DNA from: Duganella flavida
GTDB taxonomy: Bacteria > Pseudomonadota > Gammaproteobacteria > Burkholderiales > Burkholderiaceae_D
DNA length: 64,000 bases
Assembly: GCF_009857445.1 (NCBI RefSeq)
Contig: NZ_WWCN01000009.1
Span: 62,001 to 126,000, forward strand
Direction of reading: 5' to 3'
Part shown: positions 53,879 to 62,176 of the stretch, one piece after another
Numbering within the stretch: the first letter of the stretch is position 1
Layout of the letters: each line of letters begins with the position of its first letter
Translations under genes and position numbers: made by a program
Notes under the pieces: model-generated
The model's input: only the letters and a program-made list of their open reading frames with translations
Database searches by the model: none
Told to the model about the DNA's origin: nothing

Positions 53879-54490
53879 TTACTTACTGTGGTCCACTTGG
53901 ACCGCGCCCTGCGCTAGTGACAACCTGTCTTCTACAAACCAGCGCACCGCGCGTGGATAAATGACATGTTCCTGTTCCAGCACGCGGGCCGACAGGGTTT
54001 CGACCGTATCATCCGGCAGCACAGGCACGGACGCCTGCAGCACCATCGGCCCGTGATCGAGTTCGGCCGTTACGAAATGCACCGTGGCGCCATGTTCCTG
54101 CACGCCGGCGGCCAGCGCCTGCGCGTGCGTCGCCAGGCCCGGGAACAGCGGCAGCAGCGACGGATGAATATTGAGCATGCGGCCCGCATAGTGCGTGACG
54201 AACGGCTCGGTCAGGATGCGCATGAAACCGGCCAACACCACCAGATCGGGCTGGAAGCCGTCGATCACAGTTTGCAGGGCGGCGTCGAACTCGGCGCGGC
54301 TGGCGTAATCCTTATTGGCGACCACGGCGGTGGCAATCCCGTGCTCGGCGGCAAATGCCAGCCCGGGCGCATCCGCGCGGTTGCTGATCACGGCCGCAAT
54401 GCGGGCCGGCCAGCGCTCCGCCTGGTGTGCGCGCACGATGGCTTCCATGTTGCTGCCGCGACCAGAAATAAGGAGGACGATGTTTTTCAT
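53879..54490 (-). CDS. purN: Phosphoribosylglycinamide formyltransferase
   Basis: From ATG 54490 the protein has 203 residues, close to E. coli PurN (212). It transfers formyl from formyl-THF to GAR in purine synthesis. The phosphate loop IVLLISGRGSNMEAIVRAHQ, the active-site NIHPSLLPLFPGLATH (Asn and His) and TAELDHGPMVLQA with the catalytic aspartate are present. It ends 20 bases before the methyltransferase gene, forming a likely operon. Confidence 0.97.
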   Translation of the reverse strand: MKNIVLLISGRGSNMEAIVRAHQAERWPARIAAVISNRADAPGLAFAAEHGIATAVVANKDYASRAEFDAALQTVIDGFQPDLVVLAGFMRILTEPFVTHYAGRMLNIHPSLLPLFPGLATHAQALAAGVQEHGATVHFVTAELDHGPMVLQASVPVLPDDTVETLSARVLEQEHVIYPRAVRWFVEDRLSLAQGAVQVDHSK

Positions 54491-54614
54491 AACCCGGCAT
54501 TGTACCTTGTCCACAGGCGCAGGGCCACTCAAAAGGCAAGAATTGTTGCAATGCAGCAGGGATTAGCCGACCGTGGGAAGCCCGCTGCAGCGCGGGCGCG
54601 GCGGGGAAACGGGC

Positions 54615-55013
54615 TTACTCGAAGGAGTAAAACACCCGGAATGGCACTTTTTTGTCGGCCCAGTAATCGGCAGCGTCGCGGAAGACGTCCAGCACGGTTT
54701 CCCTTGCTTCCTTGTCAAATTTTTGGGTATTCGGCAACTGATCCAGCACGATCAGGAAACCGGTTTGCTCACCGGCCTTGGACATGGTCTCCGTCAGCGT
54801 TTCACGCAGCCCGTCGAAATTTTTGCCTACTCCCTTGGGAAACTGGAATGCTTCCGAAATCAGGCCCAGTACTTGCTGCTTGGTGGCACCAGTAATCGGG
54901 TGCGCATACAGAAAGTGGTGGCCCAGCCGGGCCGCTTCCTCTTGCAATTCGTTGATGCGGAAGGCACGAATCGATTGCACGAGGTTGGGCGGCACGCTCA
55001 TCAGCAAGCTCAT
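54615..55013 (-). CDS. Barstar-family protein without adjacent barnase
   Basis: The start is set at 55013 by GAGGGGAAC-ATG, giving 132 residues; an upstream in-frame ATG is less likely. The sequence has the barstar pattern: an N-terminal strand-helix (RAFRINELQEEAARLGHHFL), a central ISEAFQFPKGVGKNFDGLRE (barstar: ...ALxFPxyFGxNWDAL) and FLIVLDQLPNTQKF. Barstars inhibit extracellular RNases. No barnase-like gene is in the window; in many genomes such genes are solitary. Function is therefore open. Confidence 0.75.
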   Translation of the reverse strand: MSLLMSVPPNLVQSIRAFRINELQEEAARLGHHFLYAHPITGATKQQVLGLISEAFQFPKGVGKNFDGLRETLTETMSKAGEQTGFLIVLDQLPNTQKFDKEARETVLDVFRDAADYWADKKVPFRVFYSFE

Positions 55014-55419
55014 GTTCCCCTCAATTTGACCTGGTATGTACGGAGTGTCCACTTTACTGTCGGGAGTGCCTAACTTGTGTATTAAAGAGTAAATAATTTG
55101 AGCACCTGTCCACTAAATATGGCCAGCAGGTCGGCGCCAGCCATTCAATCCCATACCCATATTAGGGTAACGTGTTGTTCCTCCTAGATCAACACGTATG
55201 TGATGTCTAACGCAATATTTGTTAAAAACAGAAGATTTTTGAAGGTTTTAGGGGTGAAATCAGCACAATTCAGCGCGCCTCCCTTATAGCCCGCTGTTAC
55301 AATTTGTTGCCACAGATACCAGTCAGCCACTAGTCGAGGAATCGCTAGGGGATTACCATAGGAATCATGCAATATCAGATTTCCCCTGATAGACATCCTG
55401 AACCAATACGAGGTATCAC
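55014..55419 (+). promoter_or_regulatory. 406-base gene-free region upstream of the glycine-zipper gene
   Basis: No coding frame is credible here. An inverted repeat ACGTGTTG (55170-55177) / CAACACGT (55190-55197), 12 bases apart, looks like an operator. AT-rich segments and T-runs follow at 55200-55250. The region probably carries promoters for the barstar-like gene (leftward) and the glycine-zipper gene (rightward), but no clear -35/-10 pair stands out. Confidence 0.4.
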
Positions 55420-55935
55420 ATGAACTTGCAAGCCAAATTGATCGCATCTGCCCTGTGCCTGAGCGCCCTGCCGTTTGCCCAAGCTGCCGATTTTGAAGAT
55501 TACGGCCGCGTGGTGCGCGTCACCCCGCAAGTGGAGCAAATCAACCGTCCACGCCAGGAATGCCGTACCGAGTACGTCCAAGTCCAGCAGCCTGCACCTG
55601 AGCGCGGCGTTGGCGGCGCCATCCTGGGTGGCCTGGTCGGCGGCCTGGCCGGTAACCAGGTAGGCGGCGGCTCCGGCCGCTCGGTCGCCACCGCAGCGGG
55701 CGCCATCGCCGGCGCGCTGGTGGGTGACCGCGTGGACAACGCCAACACCCCGAACCAGGGCGGCGTGCAGGAACAAGCCGTGAAACAGTGCCGCACCGTC
55801 GACCACTGGGAATCGCGCAACACCGGTTACGAAGTGACCTACGAATACCGTGGCCGCAACTACACCAGCAATATGTCCTACGACCCGGGCGAGCGCATCC
55901 GCCTGCGCGTGGCAGTGGAACCGATGCAGCGTTGA
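55420..55935 (+). CDS. Glycine-zipper 2TM surface-antigen-like protein
   Basis: 171 residues with a signal peptide (LIASALCLSALPFAQA, about 1-22). The glycine-zipper repeats GVGGAILGGLVGGLAGNQVG and AAGAIAGALVGDRVDN (about residues 70-105) are the feature of the Rick_17kDa/SlyB-like family. Two cysteines (ECRTEY and QCRTVD) flank the zipper and could pair. It is probably an outer-membrane or envelope protein. The start follows GAGGT. A perfect hairpin terminator follows. Confidence 0.85.
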   Translation: MNLQAKLIASALCLSALPFAQAADFEDYGRVVRVTPQVEQINRPRQECRTEYVQVQQPAPERGVGGAILGGLVGGLAGNQVGGGSGRSVATAAGAIAGALVGDRVDNANTPNQGGVQEQAVKQCRTVDHWESRNTGYEVTYEYRGRNYTSNMSYDPGERIRLRVAVEPMQR

Positions 55936-55953
55936 TCTGACGCAGCTCCCTTG

Positions 55954-55985
55954 CAATGCCGGCCTTGCGCCGGCATTGTTGTTTT
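55954..55985 (+). terminator. Rho-independent terminator after the glycine-zipper gene
   Basis: CAATGCCGGC (55954-55963) and GCCGGCATTG (55969-55978) form a perfect ten-pair stem with loop CTTGC, followed by TTGTTTT. Confidence 0.8.
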
Positions 55986-56022
55986 CAGATAATGCCGGTT
56001 CACCTTCCGCATCCATTCCCCA

Positions 56023-56823
56023 ATGTTAATTAAACGCAAATCCATCGAAAAAGTAGAATCCTCGCGCCCGGCCTCGGCGCCCGCGCCGGCCAAGGTGCGC
56101 AAGCCGAAATATGCGCCGGTGACCTTGTCGGAGCTCGATGGCGTGCGCTATCTGCATTTTGGGACGGAATGGGTGCAGGGCGCGATGCGCATCCGCAAAC
56201 CCAACTGGCCGGAGCTGGAGTACGCACAGCAGATGATGGCATGGATGCTGTGGCTGGAGCAGCCGCAGCGCATCGCCCAGCTGGGCCTGGGTACGGCAAC
56301 GCTGACCAAGTTCTGCTACAGCACCTTCCCGCAGGCCCAGGTGACCGCCGTCGAACTGAATCCGTCGGTGATCACCATCTGCGAATCGATGTTCAAGCTG
56401 CCACCCAACGATCAACGCCTGCAGGTGCTGGAGCAGGATGCGCTGGACTTCGTCAACGACAAGGCCAACTTCAACACGCTGGATGTGCTGCAAGTCGACC
56501 TGTACGACGCCACCGCGCGCGGCCCGGTGCTCGACACGCCGGAGTTCTACACCTCGTGCAACGCCTGCCTCAGCGACGACGGCGTGATGACCGTCAACCT
56601 GTTCGGCGACCACCCAAGTTATGCCCGCAACATCAAGGCCATCAAGTTCGCCTTTGCACAGGTAATTTGCCTGCCGCAAGTACATGATGGTAACGTGGTC
56701 GCGATTGCCTTCAAGCGCGCCCGCGACATCGATGCCGCCGCGCTGGCCGCACGGGCTGCGCAGATCGTCGCCGACACCAAGCTGCCGGCCAAATCCTGGG
56801 TCAAGGGCATCACGGCAAAATAA
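56023..56823 (+). CDS. Spermidine synthase-like SAM-dependent protein
   Basis: 266 residues. A basic, proline/alanine-rich N-terminus (about 1-30) leads to a Rossmann fold: IAQLGLGTATLTKFCYSTFP in place of the usual GGGDG glycine loop, then VTAVELNPSVITICESMFKL with the acidic ribose-binding residue. DVLQVDLYDATARGP keeps two aspartates where spermidine synthase has TDSSDP. The aminopropyl substrate pocket is not assured, so the activity is uncertain. The ATPase gene starts 20 bases downstream, suggesting one operon. Confidence 0.75.
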   Translation: MLIKRKSIEKVESSRPASAPAPAKVRKPKYAPVTLSELDGVRYLHFGTEWVQGAMRIRKPNWPELEYAQQMMAWMLWLEQPQRIAQLGLGTATLTKFCYSTFPQAQVTAVELNPSVITICESMFKLPPNDQRLQVLEQDALDFVNDKANFNTLDVLQVDLYDATARGPVLDTPEFYTSCNACLSDDGVMTVNLFGDHPSYARNIKAIKFAFAQVICLPQVHDGNVVAIAFKRARDIDAAALAARAAQIVADTKLPAKSWVKGITAK

Positions 56824-56843
56824 CTGGAAAGGTAGCCGCATCA

Positions 56844-58619
56844 ATGGGTTCAGCGCTCGATCTGCAACAGATTTACACGTGGCTGCTGGCCGACGGCATG
56901 ATACGCAAAGCCGAGGTCAAGGAACTGTACGCGCAAAGCCAGGGCATCCTGAAGAACACCAGTGGCTATATGCATCCGCTCTGCGCGGTGGCGCACGCCA
57001 AGCTGCTGTCGGCACGCCCACCGCACAAGCTGCTGACGCTCGATGCGCTGTGCGAATGGCTGGCGCAGCGTGTCGGCCTGCCCTTCATCCGCATCGATCC
57101 GCTGAAGATTGATTTCACCAAGGTGGCCGACGTGATGTCGGCCAGCTACGCAGCCCGCTTCAACATTCTGCCGGTGGAGCTGACCGCCGACACGCTGGTG
57201 GTCGCCACCGCCGATCCCAACAACCACGAGTGGGAAGCCGAGATCGCCAAGATTTCGCGCCGCACGGTGCGCTGCGTGATCGCCAATCCGCTCGATATCG
57301 CGCAATACATCACGCAGTTCTTCAGCTTGGCCAAGTCGATCAAAAAGGCCAACAAGTCCAGCGGCAATGACTTGGCGCTGCGCAACAACTTCGAGCAGCT
57401 GGTCGAACTCGGCAAGAGCAACAAACAAGTCGACGCCAACGACCAGCACGTCATCAACATCGTCGACTGGCTGTGGCAGTACGCATTTGAACAGCGCGCG
57501 TCCGACATTCACCTCGAACCCAAGCGCGACATGGCGGCCATCCGCTTCCGCATCGACGGCGTGCTGCACCAGGTCTACCAGGTGCCGGCGGTGGTGATGA
57601 TCGCCATGACCGCGCGCATCAAGCTGCTGGGGCGCATGGACGTGATTGAAAAGCGCCGTCCGCAGGATGGCCGCATCAAGACCCGCACCGCCGGCGGCCA
57701 GGAAGTCGAGCTGCGCCTGTCCACCCTGCCGACCGCCTTTGGCGAAAAACTGGTGATGCGTATCTTCGATCCGGACGTAGTGGTGAAGACCTTGCCGGAA
57801 CTGGGCTTCCCACTTGACGACGCCGAGCGCTGGGACCAGCTGACCCAGCGCCCGCATGGCATCATCCTGGTCACCGGCCCGACCGGTTCGGGCAAGACCA
57901 CCACCCTGTACACCACGCTCAAAGCATTGGCCACCTCCGAGGTCAACGTCTGCACCGTGGAAGACCCGATCGAGATGGTGGAGCCGGCCTTCAACCAGAT
58001 GCAAGTCCAGCCCGGCATCGAGCTGTCGTTTGCCGACGGCGTGCGGGCGCTGATGCGGCAAGACCCGGACATCATCATGGTCGGTGAGATCCGCGACCTG
58101 GCCACCGCCGAGATGGCGATCCAGGCCGCGCTGACCGGCCACCTGGTGCTGTCGACATTGCACACCAACGACGCGCCATCGGCCGTCATGCGCCTGCTGG
58201 AACTGGGCGTGCCCTACTACCTGCTGGAAGCCACGCTGATCGGCATCATGGCGCAGCGCCTGGTGCGCACGCTGTGCGAGGACTGCAAGATCGCAGGCGG
58301 CGAACTGAGCGACGATATCTGGCACAGCCTGGCCGGCGAGTGGAAGCTGCCCAAGCCGGACACGGTCTACCAGCCGGTCGGCTGCCCCGAATGCCGCCAG
58401 ACCGGCTATCGCGGCCGCACCGGCTTGTACGAATTGCTGACCGTGACCGAAGCCTTCAGTTCGCAAGTGCGCGAGGAAACCGACATCCAGGCCCTGCGCC
58501 GCCAGAGCATGGCTGACGGCATGAAGCCGCTGCGCATCGCCGGCGCATTGAAGATCCAGGAAGGCGTGACCACCGCCGATGAAGTGCTGAAAGTAACGGC
58601 CGCCCTGGGACTCAAATAA
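56844..58619 (+). CDS. GspE/PilB-type secretion ATPase, orphan
   Basis: 591 residues. An N-terminal GspE-II-like domain (about 45-170, MHPLCAVAHAKLLS, then VVATADPNNHEWEAEIAKIS) precedes the AAA-type ATPase: ASDIHLEPKRDMAAIRFRID, Walker A GPTGSGKTT at 345-353, Walker B-type RQDPDIIMVGEIRD around 409, and the zinc four-cysteine site CEDC (478-481) and CPEC (514-517). It resembles motor ATPases of type II secretion and type IV pili. No pilin, secretin or inner-membrane platform gene is nearby, so its partner machine is unknown. Confidence 0.9.
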   Translation: MGSALDLQQIYTWLLADGMIRKAEVKELYAQSQGILKNTSGYMHPLCAVAHAKLLSARPPHKLLTLDALCEWLAQRVGLPFIRIDPLKIDFTKVADVMSASYAARFNILPVELTADTLVVATADPNNHEWEAEIAKISRRTVRCVIANPLDIAQYITQFFSLAKSIKKANKSSGNDLALRNNFEQLVELGKSNKQVDANDQHVINIVDWLWQYAFEQRASDIHLEPKRDMAAIRFRIDGVLHQVYQVPAVVMIAMTARIKLLGRMDVIEKRRPQDGRIKTRTAGGQEVELRLSTLPTAFGEKLVMRIFDPDVVVKTLPELGFPLDDAERWDQLTQRPHGIILVTGPTGSGKTTTLYTTLKALATSEVNVCTVEDPIEMVEPAFNQMQVQPGIELSFADGVRALMRQDPDIIMVGEIRDLATAEMAIQAALTGHLVLSTLHTNDAPSAVMRLLELGVPYYLLEATLIGIMAQRLVRTLCEDCKIAGGELSDDIWHSLAGEWKLPKPDTVYQPVGCPECRQTGYRGRTGLYELLTVTEAFSSQVREETDIQALRRQSMADGMKPLRIAGALKIQEGVTTADEVLKVTAALGLK

Positions 58620-58627
58620 AAAGCCCT

Positions 58628-58655
58628 TTGCAATTGGCGGACATCGGTCTATAAT
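58628..58655 (+). promoter_or_regulatory. Stable-RNA promoter of tRNA-Lys
   Basis: TTTGCA (58628-58633), 16 bases, and a perfect TATAAT (58650-58655), followed by a GC-rich ACGGCC discriminator, 15 bases before the tRNA. Confidence 0.65.
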
Positions 58656-58669
58656 ACGGCCTCTTTCGG

Positions 58670-58745
58670 GGGTCGTTAGCTCAGCTGGTAGAGCAGCGGA
58701 CTTTTAATCCGTTGGTCGCAGGTTCGAATCCCGCACGGCCTACCA
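58670..58745 (+). tRNA. tRNA-Lys (TTT) with irregular acceptor and T stems
   Basis: 76 bases including encoded CCA. The D-arm, the anticodon stem-loop with TTT at 58703-58705 and the T-loop TTCGAAT are normal. In the 3' part, however, position 72 is T (G1-U72 wobble), position 69 is G (U4-G69 wobble) and position 63 is C opposite A51 (mismatch). The usual 3' end for this 5' half is CCTGCACGACCCACCA; here it reads CCCGCACGGCCTACCA. A terminator follows after 16 bases. Confidence 0.9.
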
Positions 58746-58761
58746 CCGAATTCCTAAAAAA

Positions 58762-58785
58762 GCTTCCAATCGGAAGCTTTTTTTT
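58762..58785. terminator. Bidirectional terminator after tRNA-Lys
   Basis: GCTTCC (58762-58767) and GGAAGC (58772-58777) pair around AATC, with six A before and eight T after. It also faces the end of the protease gene on the minus strand. Confidence 0.88.
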
Positions 58786-58799
58786 CGTCCCTCACCAGC

Positions 58800-60464
58800 C
58801 TACATCGAGCACTCCACCTTCACCGTCGAGCGCCGCGCCAGACTGCCCACATCAGCTGCTTCCATATGCTTGGCCTTGGCGTCCTGCTGCACGTGCGAGG
58901 TGCCGAAGTCGACGTTCGACGCTTCCAGGAAACCCGACAGCGTCGCCGTATTGATGGCGAAATTAATATTCTGCGGAATGCTTCCAATTGCCTGCCCCAG
59001 CGCCACCACATTGAGCTGGGCCACCACCACGCCGACCAGCTGGCCATAGGTATCGAGTACCGGGCCGCCGCTGTTGCCGGGCTGGGTAGGCACGGACATC
59101 TGGAACTGGGAGGTATCGTTGTTCACGCCGCCCAGGCTGGTGAGCGTGCCGGTGTTGACGCTGGCCGCTGCGGCCAGTATGCCCGCCAGCGGATAGCCGA
59201 GCGTGATCAGGTCATCGCCGGGACGGACGCCGCGGCCCGCACGCACTTTCAACGGCGGCGCCTGCAGGTTGGCCACACTCAGCAGCGCGAGGTCGTTGCG
59301 CTCGTCCTTGGCGCGCAATACCGCCGGCAAATCAAATGGCATGATCTTGATGTTCTTGCAGTCTTTGACCACATGATAGTTGCTCACCACATAGGTCGGC
59401 CCCACGCCAATGACAAAGCCGCTGCCGCTACGGGCGCCGCCAGCGGGCGCCTTGACCACCGTGCTGCCAGCAGTCGCAGGCAGCGTGCCCGCTCCGGCAC
59501 CGGCAGCCTTGAAGGCATCGGTCGCGATAATCGCCTTGGCGATGTCGGCGGGAACTGGCCACTGCTTGGCCTTGTTTTGCGCTTCGGCCAATTGGGCCGG
59601 CGTCAGCTTGGCCGCTACCCGCTCGAAGCCCGCTTTCGACGAGCTGCGCCGCGAATCGCGGGCCAAGGCCAGCGTGTACCACATGTCGGCCGCCACCAGG
59701 TCCTGCACCAGGCCGCCACGGGCATTTTCATAAAACACCGCGACCCAGTCCAGCGCGTCAACATCCCGCAAATAGGCTGCGCTGAGCAGCCACTTGAGCG
59801 CTTCCGCATCGTCGCGCGCGACGCCATTGCCGCGCGCATAGGCCGCGCCCAGGCTACGCTGGCCATTCGGGTCCATCTGCAAGGCCGACTTGCGATATCA
59901 GCTGACCGCCTGGTAGAGATCCTTCTCAACCACCTCGCCGTCGCGGTAAAAATCGCCCAGCCATGCCTGCGCCAGCGAATGGCCCTGCTCCGCTGCACTG
60001 CGGACCCACGGCACCGCAGCAGCCTTGTCCTGGGTCAGGCCGCCGATGCCGCGGTACAGGCTTAAGCCATACCATAAGCGGGCGTCGGGATACGCCATAT
60101 CGGCAGCCTTCTTGTACAGGGCGACGGCCTTCTGATCGTCACGCGGCAGGCCATTGCCCAAATGGGTCTGGCGGGCCAGCAGGTAGATCGATTCCGGGTC
60201 GCCAAGGTCGGCGCCTTTTTTGAACAGCTCCAACGCAGCGCCCTCGTCCTTGACCACGCCCTGCCCTGCCAGCCGCATGCGGCCCATGGCGGCCATGGCT
60301 TTCGGGTCTTCCTTCTCGATCAGTGGCTGCAGGAGCTTGACTGCGGTCGCATAATCACGCTTCTTGATGGCCTCCTTGGCCGCCGCCAGCTCATTGTCCT
60401 GCGCATGCGCATGAAGAACAGCAGACAGCATCACCGCCAGGGCCAAGCATGAGATTTTCTTCAT
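58800..60464 (-). pseudogene. Sel1-repeat/trypsin-like protease gene interrupted by one in-frame TGA
   Basis: Reading leftward from ATG 60464, a signal peptide and Sel1 repeats (AAMGRMRLAGQGVVKDEGAA, YGLSLYRGIGGLTQDKAAAV) run to LYQAVS, then TGA at 59900-59898. The same frame continues YRKSALQMDPNGQRSLGAAY with further Sel1 units and a C-terminal protease domain: VVSNYHVVKDCK (His), DERNDLALLSV (Asp) and TQPGNSGGPVLDTYGQLV (Ser). All three catalytic residues are intact. The stop falls where Sel1 units carry Trp (SWYRKSA), so TGG to TGA is implied. Read through, the product would be about 554 residues. Confidence 0.85.
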
Positions 60465-60626
60465 AAAGTTTCAGACACCGAAAATTAAACAAGGATAAGT
60501 GCAAAAAACGCCATCAGCATCATGCGTCAAGCAAGACTAGCCTGTCAAATATGCAACCTTCGCTCCTACACTGAATGCCACAGCGCAGTGGTGTATGCTA
60601 GGGAAAAAATCGATGGGGATAACAAC

Positions 60627-61397
60627 ATGGTGAGGTGGCACAGCAAAAGTCTGTGGATGTTGACAGCGGCCTGCCTGTTGCCCGTACTTGCAGCCGCCGA
60701 GCCGATATCGCTGCGCACCGCCGCCCAGGAAGGCACCGAACCCAAATTCATTGCCGCCGGCAAGGACCACATCATCGGCCTGTGCATCGACATCATGCGC
60801 GCCATCGAGCAGGTCGATCCTGGCCTGCGCTTCACCGGCGACCAGCACTGGAAGCCGCTGATCCGCGCCTACTCCGAACTGGAAGCCGGCGTCGAGGACG
60901 TGCAGTGCGCGGTACAGCGCACTGCCGAACGCGAGAAGCGCTTCAATTTCATCGGCCCTCCGCTATACACCATCGAGTACCACTTCCTGGTGCGCAGCAG
61001 CGACAATCTCACCATCCACAGCTGGGACGACGTGCGCAAGCTGGCGCCCAACGGCGTGGTGCTGGTCAACCGCGGTTTCGCCGCTGGCGACATCGTGGCG
61101 GCCATGGGCGGCATCGAAGTCGATGCCAGCTCTACCAATCAGGAGCTGAATCTGCAAAAATTGATAGCCGGACGCGGCCGCCTGTATTTCCACCGCGGCC
61201 CGGGCCTGCAAAAGCTGCTGGAGCGGACTGGCACTACCGACAAGGTGAAAATCCTGCCGCAGGTGATGTACAGCGCCAAACTGTACTTCGCCGCCAGCAA
61301 GCAGCTCGACGGCAAGGTCAGCGAACGTGTCACCAACGCGCTGTTCATGCTGGAGAAAAAAGGGGAACTGGAAAGGCTGATGCGCAAATGGGACTAG
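60627..61397 (+). CDS. Periplasmic substrate-binding protein (family 3), copy 1
   Basis: From ATG 60627, after GGGGA, 256 residues. A signal peptide (MLTAACLLPVLAAAEP region) precedes a two-lobe binding domain of the PAAT/SBP_bac_3 type: SLRTAAQEGTEPKFIAAGKD, IIGLCIDIMRAIEQVDPGLR, DVQCAVQRTAEREKRFNFIG and SWDDVRKLAPNGVVLVNRG. It ends in MRKWD. No permease or ATPase is adjacent. The next gene encodes a paralogue and starts inside this one. Confidence 0.85.
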   Translation: MVRWHSKSLWMLTAACLLPVLAAAEPISLRTAAQEGTEPKFIAAGKDHIIGLCIDIMRAIEQVDPGLRFTGDQHWKPLIRAYSELEAGVEDVQCAVQRTAEREKRFNFIGPPLYTIEYHFLVRSSDNLTIHSWDDVRKLAPNGVVLVNRGFAAGDIVAAMGGIEVDASSTNQELNLQKLIAGRGRLYFHRGPGLQKLLERTGTTDKVKILPQVMYSAKLYFAASKQLDGKVSERVTNALFMLEKKGELERLMRKWD

Positions 61398-62176
61398 CAA
61401 TCTCACGGACACTGCACACACTGCTGCTCGGCTGCGGCATGCTGTTGCTCGCCCCTATCACGCCGAGTGCCACGGCCGCGCCCACGCCGCTGCGCGTGGT
61501 AGCGCAGGAAGGGACTGAGCCCAAGTTCATCCCGGCCGGCATCGGCCGCGTGGTCGGCCTGTGCGTCGACCTGTTCCGCGCCATCGAGCGCGTCGAGCCC
61601 AACGTGGTGTTTGTCGGCGACCAGCAATGGCTGCCGCTGCTGCGCGCCCACTCGGAACTGGCCACCCACCAGCACGACGCCCTGTGCGCCGTGCAGCGCA
61701 CCGACGAGCGCGCGCGCCAGTATATCTTTCTCGATCCACCGCTGTTCCAGCTACGCTACCAGCTGATTGCGCGCGCCGACGATACGGTCGTCATCAACAA
61801 CTGGGACGATGTGCGCAAGCTCGGTAGCAAGGGCGTCATCCTGACCAACCGCGGCTACGTCACGCCGGAAATGCTGGAGCGCATCGGCGGCCTGCAGGTC
61901 GATCCCAGCGCCACCAGCCCGGCCATGAACCTGCAAAAGCTGATCGCCGGACGCGGCCGCTTTTTCCTGCACCGCGCGCCCGGCATGCAAGGCTTCGTCG
62001 AACGTGCCGGCGCCAGCCAGCGGGTGAAGATCCTGCCGACCGTGCTGATTACCACCGATGTCTATATGGCGATGGGCACCCACGTCGATCCAGCCGTGCG
62101 GCTGCGGGTGCAGCGCGCCATCGAGCAGCTGGAGAAATCCGGCGAGATGACGCGCTTGTTGAAAAAATGGGACTGA
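61388..62176 (+). CDS. Periplasmic substrate-binding protein (family 3), copy 2
   Basis: 262 residues from an ATG that overlaps the end of copy 1 by ten bases. A signal peptide (LLLGCGMLLLAPITPSATAA) precedes the same fold: VVAQEGTEPKFIPAGIGRVV, GLCVDLFRAIERVEPNVVFV, ALCAVQRTDERARQYIFLDP and NNWDDVRKLGSKGVILTNRG. It ends in LLKKWD, like copy 1 (MRKWD). The two differ at many sites, so the duplication is old. Coupled translation of two binding proteins without a transporter suggests a sensing or paired-ligand role. Confidence 0.85.
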   Translation: MGLAISRTLHTLLLGCGMLLLAPITPSATAAPTPLRVVAQEGTEPKFIPAGIGRVVGLCVDLFRAIERVEPNVVFVGDQQWLPLLRAHSELATHQHDALCAVQRTDERARQYIFLDPPLFQLRYQLIARADDTVVINNWDDVRKLGSKGVILTNRGYVTPEMLERIGGLQVDPSATSPAMNLQKLIAGRGRFFLHRAPGMQGFVERAGASQRVKILPTVLITTDVYMAMGTHVDPAVRLRVQRAIEQLEKSGEMTRLLKKWD

